A stretch of DNA of 8,317 nt from Hyphomicrobiales bacterium (GTDB lineage Bacteria > Pseudomonadota > Alphaproteobacteria > Rhizobiales > Xanthobacteraceae), in the NCBI GenBank assembly GCA_003164375.1, contig PLTE01000167.1, positions 1 through 8,317 on the forward strand, read 5' to 3'. Below are positions 1 through 6,430 of the stretch, piece by piece. The translations under genes were made by a program, and so were the position numbers. The notes under the pieces are model-generated. The model searched no databases. It was not told the origin of the DNA and saw only the letters and a program-made list of their open reading frames with translations. The stretch's first letter is position 1; each line of letters starts with the position of its first letter.

Positions 1-59
1 CGTCCCCCGCCCAGTCGTCCCCCGCCCAGTCGTCCCCCGCCCAGCCGTCCCCCGCGCAA
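1..59 (+). repeat. 15-bp tandem repeat inside fliK (SPAQS pentapeptide)
   Basis: The unit CGTCCCCCGCCCAGT occurs at 1-15 and again identically at 16-30. At 31-45 it has one changed base (last T to C), and at 46-59 it is a diverged copy (CGTCCCCCGCGCAA). In the fliK frame it encodes Ser-Pro-Ala-Gln-Ser units (SPAQS, SPAQS, SPAQP, SPAQR). The array runs off the left edge, so the copy number is a minimum. Because the unit is a multiple of three, gain or loss of copies would change FliK length without a frameshift. Confidence 0.9.
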
Positions 60-1517
60 CGAGCGTCGGCGACCGGCGTGGCTGCGAACACCGGCACTTC
101 CAAGATCCGCCTAGCCGCCTCCACGCCAATCGCAGCGATTGCCACGAGGCAGACCACCGCGAAAGCGACCGGCACAAGCCCAAGCTCGAACGCACAAAGC
201 GGCGCGACCTCAAGCCCGAGTGCAAAGGGCGGCACCACCGCGGCAGCCAGCCCGACGCCGGCTTCGAGCGCGGCGCCAACGAGCGGTCCGGATGCCGGCG
301 CAGCGGGCCAGAACGCCGCAGCCAAGCAGGCGGACCAATCCAGTAGCGACAGTACGAAGCTCGAGGCGGCGGCCAATGCCGCCACGACATCGGCGGCGGA
401 TGAACAAAACGCGCCTGCCACGACGTCCACACCAGCCGCGAAAAAGTCGGCATCGAGCGGGGCGGACGATGCGGCAGCCGACAATGACGCATCACCGGCA
501 AGCGGTGCCGCCGCAGCCAATCCGTCAACGCCGGTGGCCGCGGCCATTGTCGCCGATACCGCAGTCGAGACCGTACCGGCTTCAACCAATACTGCAACAT
601 CGGCCGGCGCAATCGGGGCGCAATCCAAACCGCGCGCGCAAACGAACCCGCCGCACAGCGGGACCCAGGACGCTCTCGATCCAGCAGACGCGTCGGAAGC
701 AAGCGATGCGGCACCGGTCAAGGCGCAAGACACCGTAACCACGCGAGCCGCCTTGACCGACCCTGCCGCCGGATCTGCCTCCGGCACGAAGGCGCAACAA
801 GCTCGGGCGGGGACGGACAACACCACTTCGCCAACGCAGCCGAACGGCAGCACCCAGACCGACGAGCACCCCAACCCGCCGTCCGCAGCCGATCTCGCGG
901 CGGCGCGTGCCGACGCGACCGCCGCGCTTACGCCAGCCGATAGCGCCAACGGCGCGAAAGCACCATCGGCCACGGGAGCCGCGAAGTCGGCCACGGCCGA
1001 CCCGTCGACTCTCGGTCTGGCGCCCGGCAATGTCGCGACCACTCAGGCCGCCACGACTGAGGCCACGACCGCAACGTCCGGGTCGGCGCTCGCCGCCGCC
1101 GTTCCGATTGCCGGCCTGCCCGTCACGATTGCCGCGCACGCACAGGGCGGCTTAAGTCAATTCGATATCAGGCTTGATCCGCCGGACCTCGGCCGTATCG
1201 ATGTGCGCCTCGGCTTCGATAGCAACGGCCAAGTGACTTCGCACGTCACCGTCGACCGCCCGGAGACGCTCACGCTCCTGCAAAGCCAGCAGCCGCAACT
1301 CGAGCAGGCGCTGCAACAGGCCGGATTGAAGACCGCCGATAACGGACTGCAATTCTCGCTGCGCGATCAATCCTTCACCGGACAGAACAACAACGGCAGC
1401 GGCACCCAACAGAATGCGCCGCAAGTCGTCATCCCCGACCCCGACCTAGCCTCCGTCGAGACCAGGCAGATTTACTCCCGCGCCGCGCTTGGTGGCGGGG
1501 TCGACATTCGGGTGTGA
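3..1517 (+). CDS. fliK: Flagellar hook-length control protein FliK (5'-truncated by window edge)
   Basis: FliK is a secreted molecular ruler. Its N-terminal part gauges hook length and its C-terminal domain makes the export gate switch from hook to filament substrates. About 504 residues are visible. The frame is open from position 3, so the GTG at 78 is an internal valine codon and the true start lies upstream. The first two thirds are low-complexity and rich in Ala, Ser, Thr, Pro, Asp and Gln, as expected for a disordered FliK ruler region. A globular Flg_hook-type domain is encoded at about 1120-1380. It contains the family signature IRLDPPDLGRIDVRL, then a Leu/Gln-rich segment (LLQSQQPQLEQALQQAGL). 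The tail is polar and rich in Asn and Gln. Placement directly before flgD supports the call. The C-terminal domain makes the identity firm; the N-terminus and total length are unknown. Confidence 0.93.
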   Translation, partial: SPAQSSPAQSSPAQPSPAQRASATGVAANTGTSKIRLAASTPIAAIATRQTTAKATGTSPSSNAQSGATSSPSAKGGTTAAASPTPASSAAPTSGPDAGAAGQNAAAKQADQSSSDSTKLEAAANAATTSAADEQNAPATTSTPAAKKSASSGADDAAADNDASPASGAAAANPSTPVAAAIVADTAVETVPASTNTATSAGAIGAQSKPRAQTNPPHSGTQDALDPADASEASDAAPVKAQDTVTTRAALTDPAAGSASGTKAQQARAGTDNTTSPTQPNGSTQTDEHPNPPSAADLAAARADATAALTPADSANGAKAPSATGAAKSATADPSTLGLAPGNVATTQAATTEATTATSGSALAAAVPIAGLPVTIAAHAQGGLSQFDIRLDPPDLGRIDVRLGFDSNGQVTSHVTVDRPETLTLLQSQQPQLEQALQQAGLKTADNGLQFSLRDQSFTGQNNNGSGTQQNAPQVVIPDPDLASVETRQIYSRAALGGGVDIRV

Positions 1518-1530
1518 ACAGCAATTGTTT

Positions 1531-1535
1531 GAGGG
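1531..1535 (+). promoter_or_regulatory. Ribosome binding site of flgD
   Basis: GAGGG lies six bases before the ATG at 1542, in the 24-nt gap after the fliK stop. It supports that start. The short gap indicates co-transcription with fliK. Confidence 0.6.
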
Positions 1536-1541
1536 CGAACC

Positions 1542-2315
1542 ATGAGCACTACGACCACAACTCCGACGACGAGCACCGCGGCCGCCACGACCAACTCGAC
1601 CGCCTCCACCGCTTCGGCCGCTGGCGTCGCCGGATCACAACAACTTGCCGGCAATTACAACACCTTCCTGACGCTGCTAACCACGCAGCTACAGAACCAA
1701 GACCCGCTCTCTCCGCTCGACAGCAATGAATTCACCCAGCAGCTCGTCGAGTTTTCCTCGGTCGAACAGCAGATCAACATGAACGCGAACCTGCAAACCC
1801 TGATCTCGCTGCAGCAAACCTCCGAAGCGACCTCGGCGATGCAATTCCTCGGCAGTAGCGTCACACTCACGGGGTCGACCGCAACGCTTGCGGCCAGCTC
1901 TCCGGCCACTTGGTCCTTGAACTCGCCATCGCCCGCGACGGGTACCGTCACGATCACGAGCTCGACCGGTCAGACCGCCTATAACGGAACGGTGTCGCTG
2001 AATGCCGGCAGCAATTCCTACAGCTGGAACGGCCAAGGCACGAACGGAGTAACCTGGCCCGCCGGCCAGTACACCCTCGCGATCACCGCCACGGGCGCCA
2101 ACGGCCAGGCGGTGACCGTCTCAACCCAGGTCCAAGGCACGGTCAGCGGGGTCAATGTCAGCCAGAACCCACCGCAAGTCACGGTCGGCGGCCAGAGCTA
2201 CCCAATCAGCGCCATCCAATCGATCAATAGCAGCAGTTCCAGCACGCTCAGCAACCTGAGCACCAGTCTCACTAATCTCAACACCAGTCTCAGCACGCTC
2301 AACCAGCTGCTGTAA
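1542..2315 (+). CDS. flgD: Flagellar hook capping protein FlgD
   Basis: FlgD forms the cap at the tip of the growing hook and is needed for hook subunits to assemble after export. The protein has 257 residues. Residues 1-35 are a Thr/Ser/Ala-rich disordered leader typical of an exported substrate. Residues 38-92 match the conserved FlgD N-terminal domain (NYNTFLTLLTTQLQNQDPL, then FTQQLVEFSSVEQQ). Residues about 105-200 form the FlgD Ig-like and Tudor-like region (WNGQGTNGVTWPAGQYT at 162-178). Residues 201-228 continue the beta-rich part. The last 22 residues are unusual: leucines at 236, 239, 243, 246, 250, 253 and 257 keep a perfect 3-4 heptad spacing in a Ser/Thr/Asn background. The gene follows fliK by 24 nt and probably shares its transcript. 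flgE, which commonly follows flgD, is absent here. Confidence 0.95.
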   Translation: MSTTTTTPTTSTAAATTNSTASTASAAGVAGSQQLAGNYNTFLTLLTTQLQNQDPLSPLDSNEFTQQLVEFSSVEQQINMNANLQTLISLQQTSEATSAMQFLGSSVTLTGSTATLAASSPATWSLNSPSPATGTVTITSSTGQTAYNGTVSLNAGSNSYSWNGQGTNGVTWPAGQYTLAITATGANGQAVTVSTQVQGTVSGVNVSQNPPQVTVGGQSYPISAIQSINSSSSSTLSNLSTSLTNLNTSLSTLNQLL

Positions 2316-2519
2316 CGCTTAGCGACGCACCTCCCCCGCCCCGTCGCGGACCGGTTCAAACGCCCATGAGCCCTTCTTACCGCTCCGGCTTTGCCGAATC
2401 CCGGGCCCGCCCCGTCGGCCACACCGATTGTGGCCAATTGCGCGCGTTGCTTAGGCAAATTTTAAGTGGCCATGCGTAAGGTCGGCGGCTGTAGAGTAGT
2501 CGAGTTAGTGAGAGTTGCT
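2316..2519. other. Intergenic region flgD-sciP
   Basis: This is 204 bp without a supported gene. It holds the CtrA-like box at 2451-2465. I see no flgE start, no intrinsic terminator after flgD and no convincing sigma-54 promoter. A weak 5-bp inverted repeat, GCCGA/TCGGC, lies near 2393-2419 with a 17-nt loop. Confidence 0.6.
2451..2465 (-). promoter_or_regulatory. Candidate CtrA box upstream of sciP
   Basis: The + strand reads TTAG-GCAAATT-TTAA, which on the minus strand is TTAA-AATTTGC-CTAA. The CtrA consensus is TTAA-N7-TTAA, so there is one mismatch. It lies 54 bp before the preferred sciP ATG at 2520. CtrA sites bind a dimer and can act in either orientation. TTAA is scarce in this GC-rich window, and the only correctly spaced TTAA/CTAA pairs I found are in the two intergenic regions. 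CtrA control of sciP is known in Caulobacter; here it is inferred. Confidence 0.6.
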
Positions 2520-2795
2520 ATGACCGAACCCCATCGCCCGAGGGTTAAATATGTCATCGGGCCGGACGGCTCTCCCCTGACCATTGCCGATCTGCCGGCG
2601 CCGGGGACGAAACGTTGGGTCATCCGCCGCAAGGCGGAAGTTGTCGCGGCTGTTCGCGGCGGATTGCTGTCCTTAGAAGAAGCATGCAGCCGCTACACGC
2701 TGACCGTCGAGGAATTCCTCGCCTGGCAATATTCGATCGACCAGCACGGCCTCGCCGGGCTGCGCACGACCCGTATCCAGCAATATCGCTCATAA
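2520..2795 (+). CDS. sciP: SciP, CtrA-inhibitory protein (DUF1153 family)
   Basis: SciP is a small helix-turn-helix protein that, in Caulobacter, binds CtrA and blocks activation of CtrA-dependent promoters, including ctrA and flagellar genes. The 91 residues carry the family hallmarks: YVIGPDGSPLT at 11-21, then ADLPAPGTKRWVIRRKAEVV at 23-42, and a HTH-like part at about 50-80 (LLSLEEACSRYTLTVEEFLA). The end is LRTTRIQQYR. I chose the ATG at 2520, preceded by GTGAGAG. The frame can be extended to a GTG at 2466, but that codon directly abuts the CtrA-like box and would lie in promoter DNA. The added 18 residues also do not look like the family N-terminus. The gene stands alone between the fliK-flgD and fliF transcription units and probably has its own promoter. 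Confidence 0.92.
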   Translation: MTEPHRPRVKYVIGPDGSPLTIADLPAPGTKRWVIRRKAEVVAAVRGGLLSLEEACSRYTLTVEEFLAWQYSIDQHGLAGLRTTRIQQYRS

Positions 2796-2810
2796 CGCGC
2801 ACCTAATCCG

Positions 2811-2821
2811 TCTTGCCGAGT
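2811..2821 (+). repeat. 11-bp direct repeat, copy 1 (TCTTGCCGAGT)
   Basis: TCTTGCCGAGT occurs exactly here and again at 2914-2924, 103 bp apart from start to start, flanking the candidate CtrA box before fliF. The start-to-start distance is close to a whole number of helical turns. It is a candidate operator pair for a regulator such as FlbD, but it has no proven function. Confidence 0.5.
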
Positions 2822-2826
2822 TGCTA

Positions 2827-2849
2827 ACGCGGCCGCATGCGGCCGGCGT
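2827..2849 (+). terminator. Candidate hairpin after sciP, without a T-tract
   Basis: ACGCGGCCGC at 2827-2836 can pair with GCGGCC plus GCGT at 2839-2849, leaving one bulged G at 2845. The core 2830-2845 is a perfect 16-bp palindrome. It lies 31 nt after the sciP stop and before the fliF promoter region, so it could end the sciP transcript. No run of T follows, so this is not a standard intrinsic terminator. A palindromic protein-binding site is an alternative. Confidence 0.3.
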
Positions 2850-2882
2850 CGCCGTCGCATTTCCGTCTGCCGGCGCGGTTTA

Positions 2883-2897
2883 TTAACCGGGCGCTAA
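2883..2897 (+). promoter_or_regulatory. Candidate CtrA box in the fliF promoter
   Basis: TTAA-CCGGGCG-CTAA, followed by CCAT, differs from the CtrA consensus TTAA-N7-TTAA at one base. It lies 77 bp before the preferred fliF GTG at 2974. The fliF operon of Caulobacter is a CtrA-activated early flagellar operon, so position and sequence agree. The same TTAA-N7-CTAA variant occurs in reverse orientation before sciP. Confidence 0.68.
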
Positions 2898-2907
2898 CCA
2901 TCCACCG

Positions 2908-2920
2908 GGCAAATCTTGCC
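2908..2920 (+). promoter_or_regulatory. Small inverted repeat in the fliF promoter, possible FlbD operator
   Basis: GGCAA-ATC-TTGCC is a perfect 5-bp inverted repeat beginning 10 bp after the candidate CtrA box, and its right arm is part of the second TCTTGCCGAGT copy. In Caulobacter, FlbD binds a site in the fliF promoter and represses it. This repeat is at a suitable place for such an operator, but I could not compare it with a verified FlbD motif. Confidence 0.35.
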
Positions 2921-2924
2921 GAGT
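2914..2924 (+). repeat. 11-bp direct repeat, copy 2 (TCTTGCCGAGT)
   Basis: This is an exact second copy of 2811-2821. It overlaps the right arm of the inverted repeat at 2908-2920 and covers the GTG at 2923, which weakens that GTG as a fliF start. Confidence 0.5.
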
Positions 2925-2960
2925 GAGACGCAATCGCGTCGCGCTCACGGCGGCAGGCTT

Positions 2961-2969
2961 GGGGGAAGG
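2961..2969 (+). promoter_or_regulatory. Ribosome binding site that decides the fliF start
   Basis: GGGGGAAGG ends four bases before the GTG at 2974, and its GGGGA core is about seven bases away. The other candidate, GTG at 2923, has no purine-rich stretch upstream and lies only 26 bp after the CtrA-like box, close to where transcription should begin. Confidence 0.65.
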
Positions 2970-2973
2970 CTCG

Positions 2974-4629
2974 GTGCAAGGTCTGATCGAGTTCGCCAAA
3001 ACGCTCGGCGCGCCGCGCATCGCGGCGATGGGTGCTGTGACCGTCGCGCTTATCGGCACCTTCGCCTTTCTCATTCTGCACATAACGGCGCCGCAGATGA
3101 CGCCGCTTTTCACCGACCTGGCGTTGCCGGATTCCGCCTCGATCGCCAAGGAGCTCGATCGCGAGGGCGTCACCTACGAACTGCGCAATGACGGCAATAT
3201 TATCATGGTGCCGAGCGACAAGGTGGCACGGCTGCGTATGACGCTTGCCGAAAACGGCCTGCCCAAGGGCGGCGGCGTCGGCTACGAGATTTTCGACAAG
3301 TCGGACGCGCTGGGCACCACCAGCTTCGTGCAGAACGTCAACAATCTGCGAGCGCTCGAAGGCGAGCTGGCGCGCACCATCGAGGCGCTCGACCGCGTCC
3401 AAGCTGCGCGCGTGCATCTGGTGATGCCGGAGCGGCCGCTGTTCTCGCGCGACAAGATCGAGCCATCCGCGTCGATCGTGCTCAAAGTGCGCGGCGCGCT
3501 CGAGCCGGGACAGGTTCGCGCCATCCGTCATCTCGTCGCTACCGCGGTCAACGGGCTGCGCCCGCAGCGCATTTCGATCGTCGACGAGCAGGGCCAGCTT
3601 TTGGCCGACGGCGCGGCCGACGATACGAACGGCAGCGACGTTGGCTCCGACGAGCGGCAGGCTGTGTTTGAAAAGCATATGCGCGAGCAGATCGAATCGA
3701 TCGTGTCCTCTGTGGTCGGGCCCGGTCACTCGCGCGTGCAGGTCAGCGCCGATTTCGACTTCAACCGCATCACTCAGACTTCGGATAAATTCGATCCCGA
3801 CGGCCGCGTCGTCCGTTCCAGCCAGACCCGCGAGGAAACCTCGGCGTCGGGCGAGGGCAACAGCAATCAGGTCACGGTCGGCAACGAATTGCCAGGCGCC
3901 AACCAGCGCCAAGCGGCCGCAGCCGAGGCCGCGCCGCGCGACCAAAGCCGCAAGTCGGAGGAAATCGTCAACTACGAAATCTCGAAGACAACGAAGACCG
4001 AAGTGATCGAAGGCGGCCGCATTAACCGGGTCTCGGTCGCCGTCCTGGTCGACGGCAACTACGTCAAGAACGAAAAGGGCGACGTGACCTATCAGCCGCG
4101 CAGCAAGGAAGACCTCGATCAGATCGCGGCGCTGGTGCGCTCGGCGATCGGCTTCGACCAGAAGCGTGGCGACCACGTCGAGGTCGTCAATCTGCGCTTT
4201 GCCGAGACTGCCGCCATGCCGATCAATGAGCCGACCGGCTGGCTCTCCGCGTTCCATTTCACTAAGGACGACATCATGCGCGCCATCGAAATGGTGGTGA
4301 TGGGCGTGCTCGGGCTCGTGGTGCTGCTGTTGGTGGTGCGGCCTTTGGTGCGTCGCATCATTACCCCGGACGAGCGCAAGCTTGCCGCTTTGCCGGCCGC
4401 CGCCGGCGACGCCTTGCCGGGCGCGGCGCCCACCGCCGCGATCGCCAGCGAAGGCGCCGATCCGGCGAAACCGGCGGAGCCGAGCAAGACCGCGAAGATG
4501 ATCGACATTGCCCAGATCCAGGGTCAGGTCCACGCCCAATCGGTGCAAAAGGTCGGCGAGCTCGCTGACAACAATCCGCAGGAAACCGTCTCGATTATCC
4601 GCGGATGGCTGCATGAGAACGCGGCCTGA
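2974..4629 (+). CDS. fliF: Flagellar MS-ring protein FliF
   Basis: FliF builds the MS ring in the inner membrane, the base on which the export gate and rotor assemble. From the GTG at 2974 the protein has 551 residues, close to the family's usual length. It begins MQGLIEFAKTLGAPR, a normal FliF N-terminus. TM1 is at about 16-38. A YscJ/FliF ring-building region is at about 39-218 (motif LYTDL-like PLFTDLALPD; later VQAARVHLVMPERPLF). The second FliF domain is at about 231-410 and includes SADFDFNRITQTSDKFDP. TM2 is at about 434-457 (MVVMGVLGLVVLLLVVRPLV). The cytoplasmic tail ends NPQETVSIIRGWLHE, the FliG-binding motif. The frame could extend 17 codons upstream to GTG 2923, but the RBS and promoter position favour 2974. 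fliG follows after 12 nt, indicating an operon. CtrA activation is likely. Confidence 0.96.
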   Translation: MQGLIEFAKTLGAPRIAAMGAVTVALIGTFAFLILHITAPQMTPLFTDLALPDSASIAKELDREGVTYELRNDGNIIMVPSDKVARLRMTLAENGLPKGGGVGYEIFDKSDALGTTSFVQNVNNLRALEGELARTIEALDRVQAARVHLVMPERPLFSRDKIEPSASIVLKVRGALEPGQVRAIRHLVATAVNGLRPQRISIVDEQGQLLADGAADDTNGSDVGSDERQAVFEKHMREQIESIVSSVVGPGHSRVQVSADFDFNRITQTSDKFDPDGRVVRSSQTREETSASGEGNSNQVTVGNELPGANQRQAAAAEAAPRDQSRKSEEIVNYEISKTTKTEVIEGGRINRVSVAVLVDGNYVKNEKGDVTYQPRSKEDLDQIAALVRSAIGFDQKRGDHVEVVNLRFAETAAMPINEPTGWLSAFHFTKDDIMRAIEMVVMGVLGLVVLLLVVRPLVRRIITPDERKLAALPAAAGDALPGAAPTAAIASEGADPAKPAEPSKTAKMIDIAQIQGQVHAQSVQKVGELADNNPQETVSIIRGWLHENAA

Positions 4630-4641
4630 CCGAGCAACACC

Positions 4642-5742
4642 ATGGCCGCAACACCAAACAACAAGCCGGCCAGCGAGGCCACCCAAAAAGAGATCACTAG
4701 CGCATTAGCGAGTCTCGCCAGCCATGCGCCGGTCACGATCCAAAAACGCCAGCTTAACGGTCCGGAACGCGCCGCAGTTCTCATGCTCGCGCTCGGCGAG
4801 CAGCACGGCGCCAAGGTCTGGAACATGCTCGACGACGACGAGCTGCGTAAGATTTCGGTCGTGATGTCGACCATCGGCACTATCGAGGCCGGACTCGTCG
4901 AGAATCTGTTTCTGGAATTCGTCTCGCGCATGTCCGCGTCGGGAGCGATCCTGGGCAATTATGATGCGACGGAACGCCTGCTGCAGCAATATCTGCCGCC
5001 GGAGCGGGTCGGTAATATCATGGAGGAGATCCGCGGTCCGGCCGGTCGCAACATGTGGGAGAAGCTCTCCAACGTGCAGGAGGAAGTGCTCGCCAATTAC
5101 CTTAAGAACGAATACCCGCAGACGGTCGCGGTAGTGCTGTCGAAGATCGGACCGGAACATGCCGCGCGCGTGCTTGCGATCCTGCCGGGCGACATGGCGC
5201 TGGACGTCGTAAACCGCATGTTGCGCATGGAGGCAGTGCAGAAGGAAGTCCTGGAGCGCGTCGAGCAGACGCTGCGGACCGAATTCATGTCGAACCTGTC
5301 GCAGACGCGCCGGCGCGACGCGCACGAGGTCATGGCCGAGATCTTCAACAATTTCGATCGCCAGACCGAGACGCGCTTTCTGACCGCGCTCGAGGAGGAT
5401 AACCGCGAGAGCGCCGAGCGTATCAAGACCCTGATGTTCACCTTCGACGACCTGACCAAGCTCGATCCGGCGTCGACGCAAACACTGATGCGCCACGTCG
5501 AGAAGGACAAGCTCGGCGTTGCGCTCAAGGGCGCCACCGAGCCGGTGCGCCAATTCTTCCTGTCCAACATGTCGGCGCGCGCCGCCAAGATGCTGATGGA
5601 TGACATGGCGGCCATGGGTCCGGTGCGGTTGCGCGAGGTCGACGAAGCGCAAGGCCTGCTCGTCAACCTCGCCAAGGACCTCGCCGCCAAGGGCGAGATC
5701 GTGATCTCGAAGACCCGCGGCGAAGAAGAACTGATCTATTGA
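4642..5742 (+). CDS. fliG: Flagellar motor switch protein FliG
   Basis: FliG sits on the cytoplasmic face of the MS ring. It binds FliF and FliM/FliN and generates torque against the stator. It has 366 residues; the first 35 or so are a variable extension. The N-terminal domain begins at about 38 (LNGPERAAVLMLALGE). The middle domain contains EYPQT at 157-161, where many homologues have EHPQT. The MFTF hinge is at 265-268. The C-terminal domain keeps the charged torque residues by eye alignment to E. coli K264, R281, D288, D289 and R297: here K296, R313, D320, D321 and R329. The conserved GPVRL motif is at 326-330. The ATG lies 12 nt after fliF with only a weak Shine-Dalgarno, so translation may be coupled. 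An antisense open frame across this gene is a coding shadow. Confidence 0.97.
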   Translation: MAATPNNKPASEATQKEITSALASLASHAPVTIQKRQLNGPERAAVLMLALGEQHGAKVWNMLDDDELRKISVVMSTIGTIEAGLVENLFLEFVSRMSASGAILGNYDATERLLQQYLPPERVGNIMEEIRGPAGRNMWEKLSNVQEEVLANYLKNEYPQTVAVVLSKIGPEHAARVLAILPGDMALDVVNRMLRMEAVQKEVLERVEQTLRTEFMSNLSQTRRRDAHEVMAEIFNNFDRQTETRFLTALEEDNRESAERIKTLMFTFDDLTKLDPASTQTLMRHVEKDKLGVALKGATEPVRQFFLSNMSARAAKMLMDDMAAMGPVRLREVDEAQGLLVNLAKDLAAKGEIVISKTRGEEELIY

Positions 5743-5752
5743 GACATATGGC

Positions 5753-6430
5753 ATGAGCGCACCGACAAAGTTTCTGTTCGACACCGACTTCGGCGGCAAC
5801 GCCGAACGCAAGCCGGCCGAACCGACCGTCACGCTCACCGAGCACGCGGTGAAGCTCGCCGAGGCGGAAACCGCGGCGCATCGGCGAGGTTATGCCGAAG
5901 CGCAAAGCGACGCGGGTGTCGAGGCCGACCGCCGCGTCGCCACCGCGCTGGAAAGCATCGCCAGCGGGCTTGCCGGCGCAATCGAAGCGCTGCGGGCGAT
6001 CGAGACGCGGCTTGAATGCGAGGCGGTCGAGGTGGCCGTGGCGGTCGCGCGCAAGCTTGCGCCCGCCTTGGTCGAGCGCGAGCCGTTCGCCGAAATCGCG
6101 GCGCTGGCGAGCGACTGCTTTGGCCAACTCCTCTCCTCACCGCATATCGCGGTGCGGGTCAACGACGCGCTCTATGCCGCCGCGAAAGAAAAGCTCGACG
6201 AGATCGCACGCGCGAAAAGCTTCGAGGGCCGTCTGGTGGTACTTGCCGAACCAGATATTGCGGTCGGCGACTGCCGCATCGAATGGGCGGATGGCGGCAT
6301 CAATCGCGACAGCGCCGCGAGCGCCGCGGCGATCGCCGAAGTGGTTGCGCGCTATATCAGCGCGCGCCGCGACCACGCAGCGGCGGCGCCGCCGGCGCAG
6401 GAAATACTGAGGAGGTATGAAAATGAGTGA
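5753..6430 (+). CDS. fliH: Flagellar export ATPase regulator FliH (FlbE-type)
   Basis: FliH is the stator-like partner of the export ATPase FliI. It docks the ATPase complex at the switch and restrains its activity. The protein has 225 residues. The N-terminus carries KFLFDTDF at 6-13, a short motif seen in alphaproteobacterial FliH. Residues about 30-110 are Ala/Glu/Arg-rich and probably helical or coiled-coil. The C-terminal domain, related to V-type ATPase subunit E, contains GDCRIEWADGGINRD at 172-186. In Caulobacter this position is held by flbE, the fliH counterpart. The ATG at 5753 is used because the ATG at 5748 is followed by a stop after one codon. The gap after fliG is 10 nt and the RBS is weak. 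Its last eight bases overlap fliN. No fliI is present in this window. Confidence 0.9.
   Translation: MSAPTKFLFDTDFGGNAERKPAEPTVTLTEHAVKLAEAETAAHRRGYAEAQSDAGVEADRRVATALESIASGLAGAIEALRAIETRLECEAVEVAVAVARKLAPALVEREPFAEIAALASDCFGQLLSSPHIAVRVNDALYAAAKEKLDEIARAKSFEGRLVVLAEPDIAVGDCRIEWADGGINRDSAASAAAIAEVVARYISARRDHAAAAPPAQEILRRYENE
6410..6415 (+). promoter_or_regulatory. Perfect Shine-Dalgarno that decides the fliN start
   Basis: AGGAGG sits inside the last codons of fliH. It is one base from the ATG at 6417, too close to use it, and seven bases from the ATG at 6423. This identifies 6423 as the fliN start. Confidence 0.8.

Noticed and set aside
78..80. GTG as the start of fliK
   Set aside because: The frame is open to the window edge and the SPAQS repeats lie upstream in the same frame; there is no RBS before the GTG.
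2432..2450. Possible sigma-54 promoter (GG-N10-GC) before sciP
   Set aside because: The GC at the correct spacing lacks the TTGC context, and the nearby TTGC is 15 bases from GG, too far for sigma-54.
2466..2468. GTG as the start of sciP
   Set aside because: It directly abuts the CtrA-like box, lacks an RBS and adds residues unlike the SciP family. The ATG at 2520 fits better.
2882..2901. Idea that the window holds a new defence or mobile system
   Set aside because: Every sizeable open frame with plausible composition is a known flagellar or regulatory gene; no integrase, transposase, toxin or terminal repeat is visible.
2923..2925. GTG as the start of fliF
   Set aside because: It has no Shine-Dalgarno, lies in promoter repeats, and the added 17 residues do not look like a FliF N-terminus. 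GTG 2974 has a good RBS.
2824..4686. A 620-codon open frame on the minus strand across fliF
   Set aside because: It is antisense to a certain fliF gene, has no recognisable domain and is rich in His, Arg and Asp as expected from reversed high-GC codons. It is a coding shadow.
4705..5838. A 377-codon open frame on the minus strand across fliG
   Set aside because: It is antisense to a certain fliG gene and shows the same shadow composition, with no family motif.
6417..6419. ATG as the start of fliN
   Set aside because: It is one base after AGGAGG, too close for initiation; ATG 6423 has seven-base spacing.
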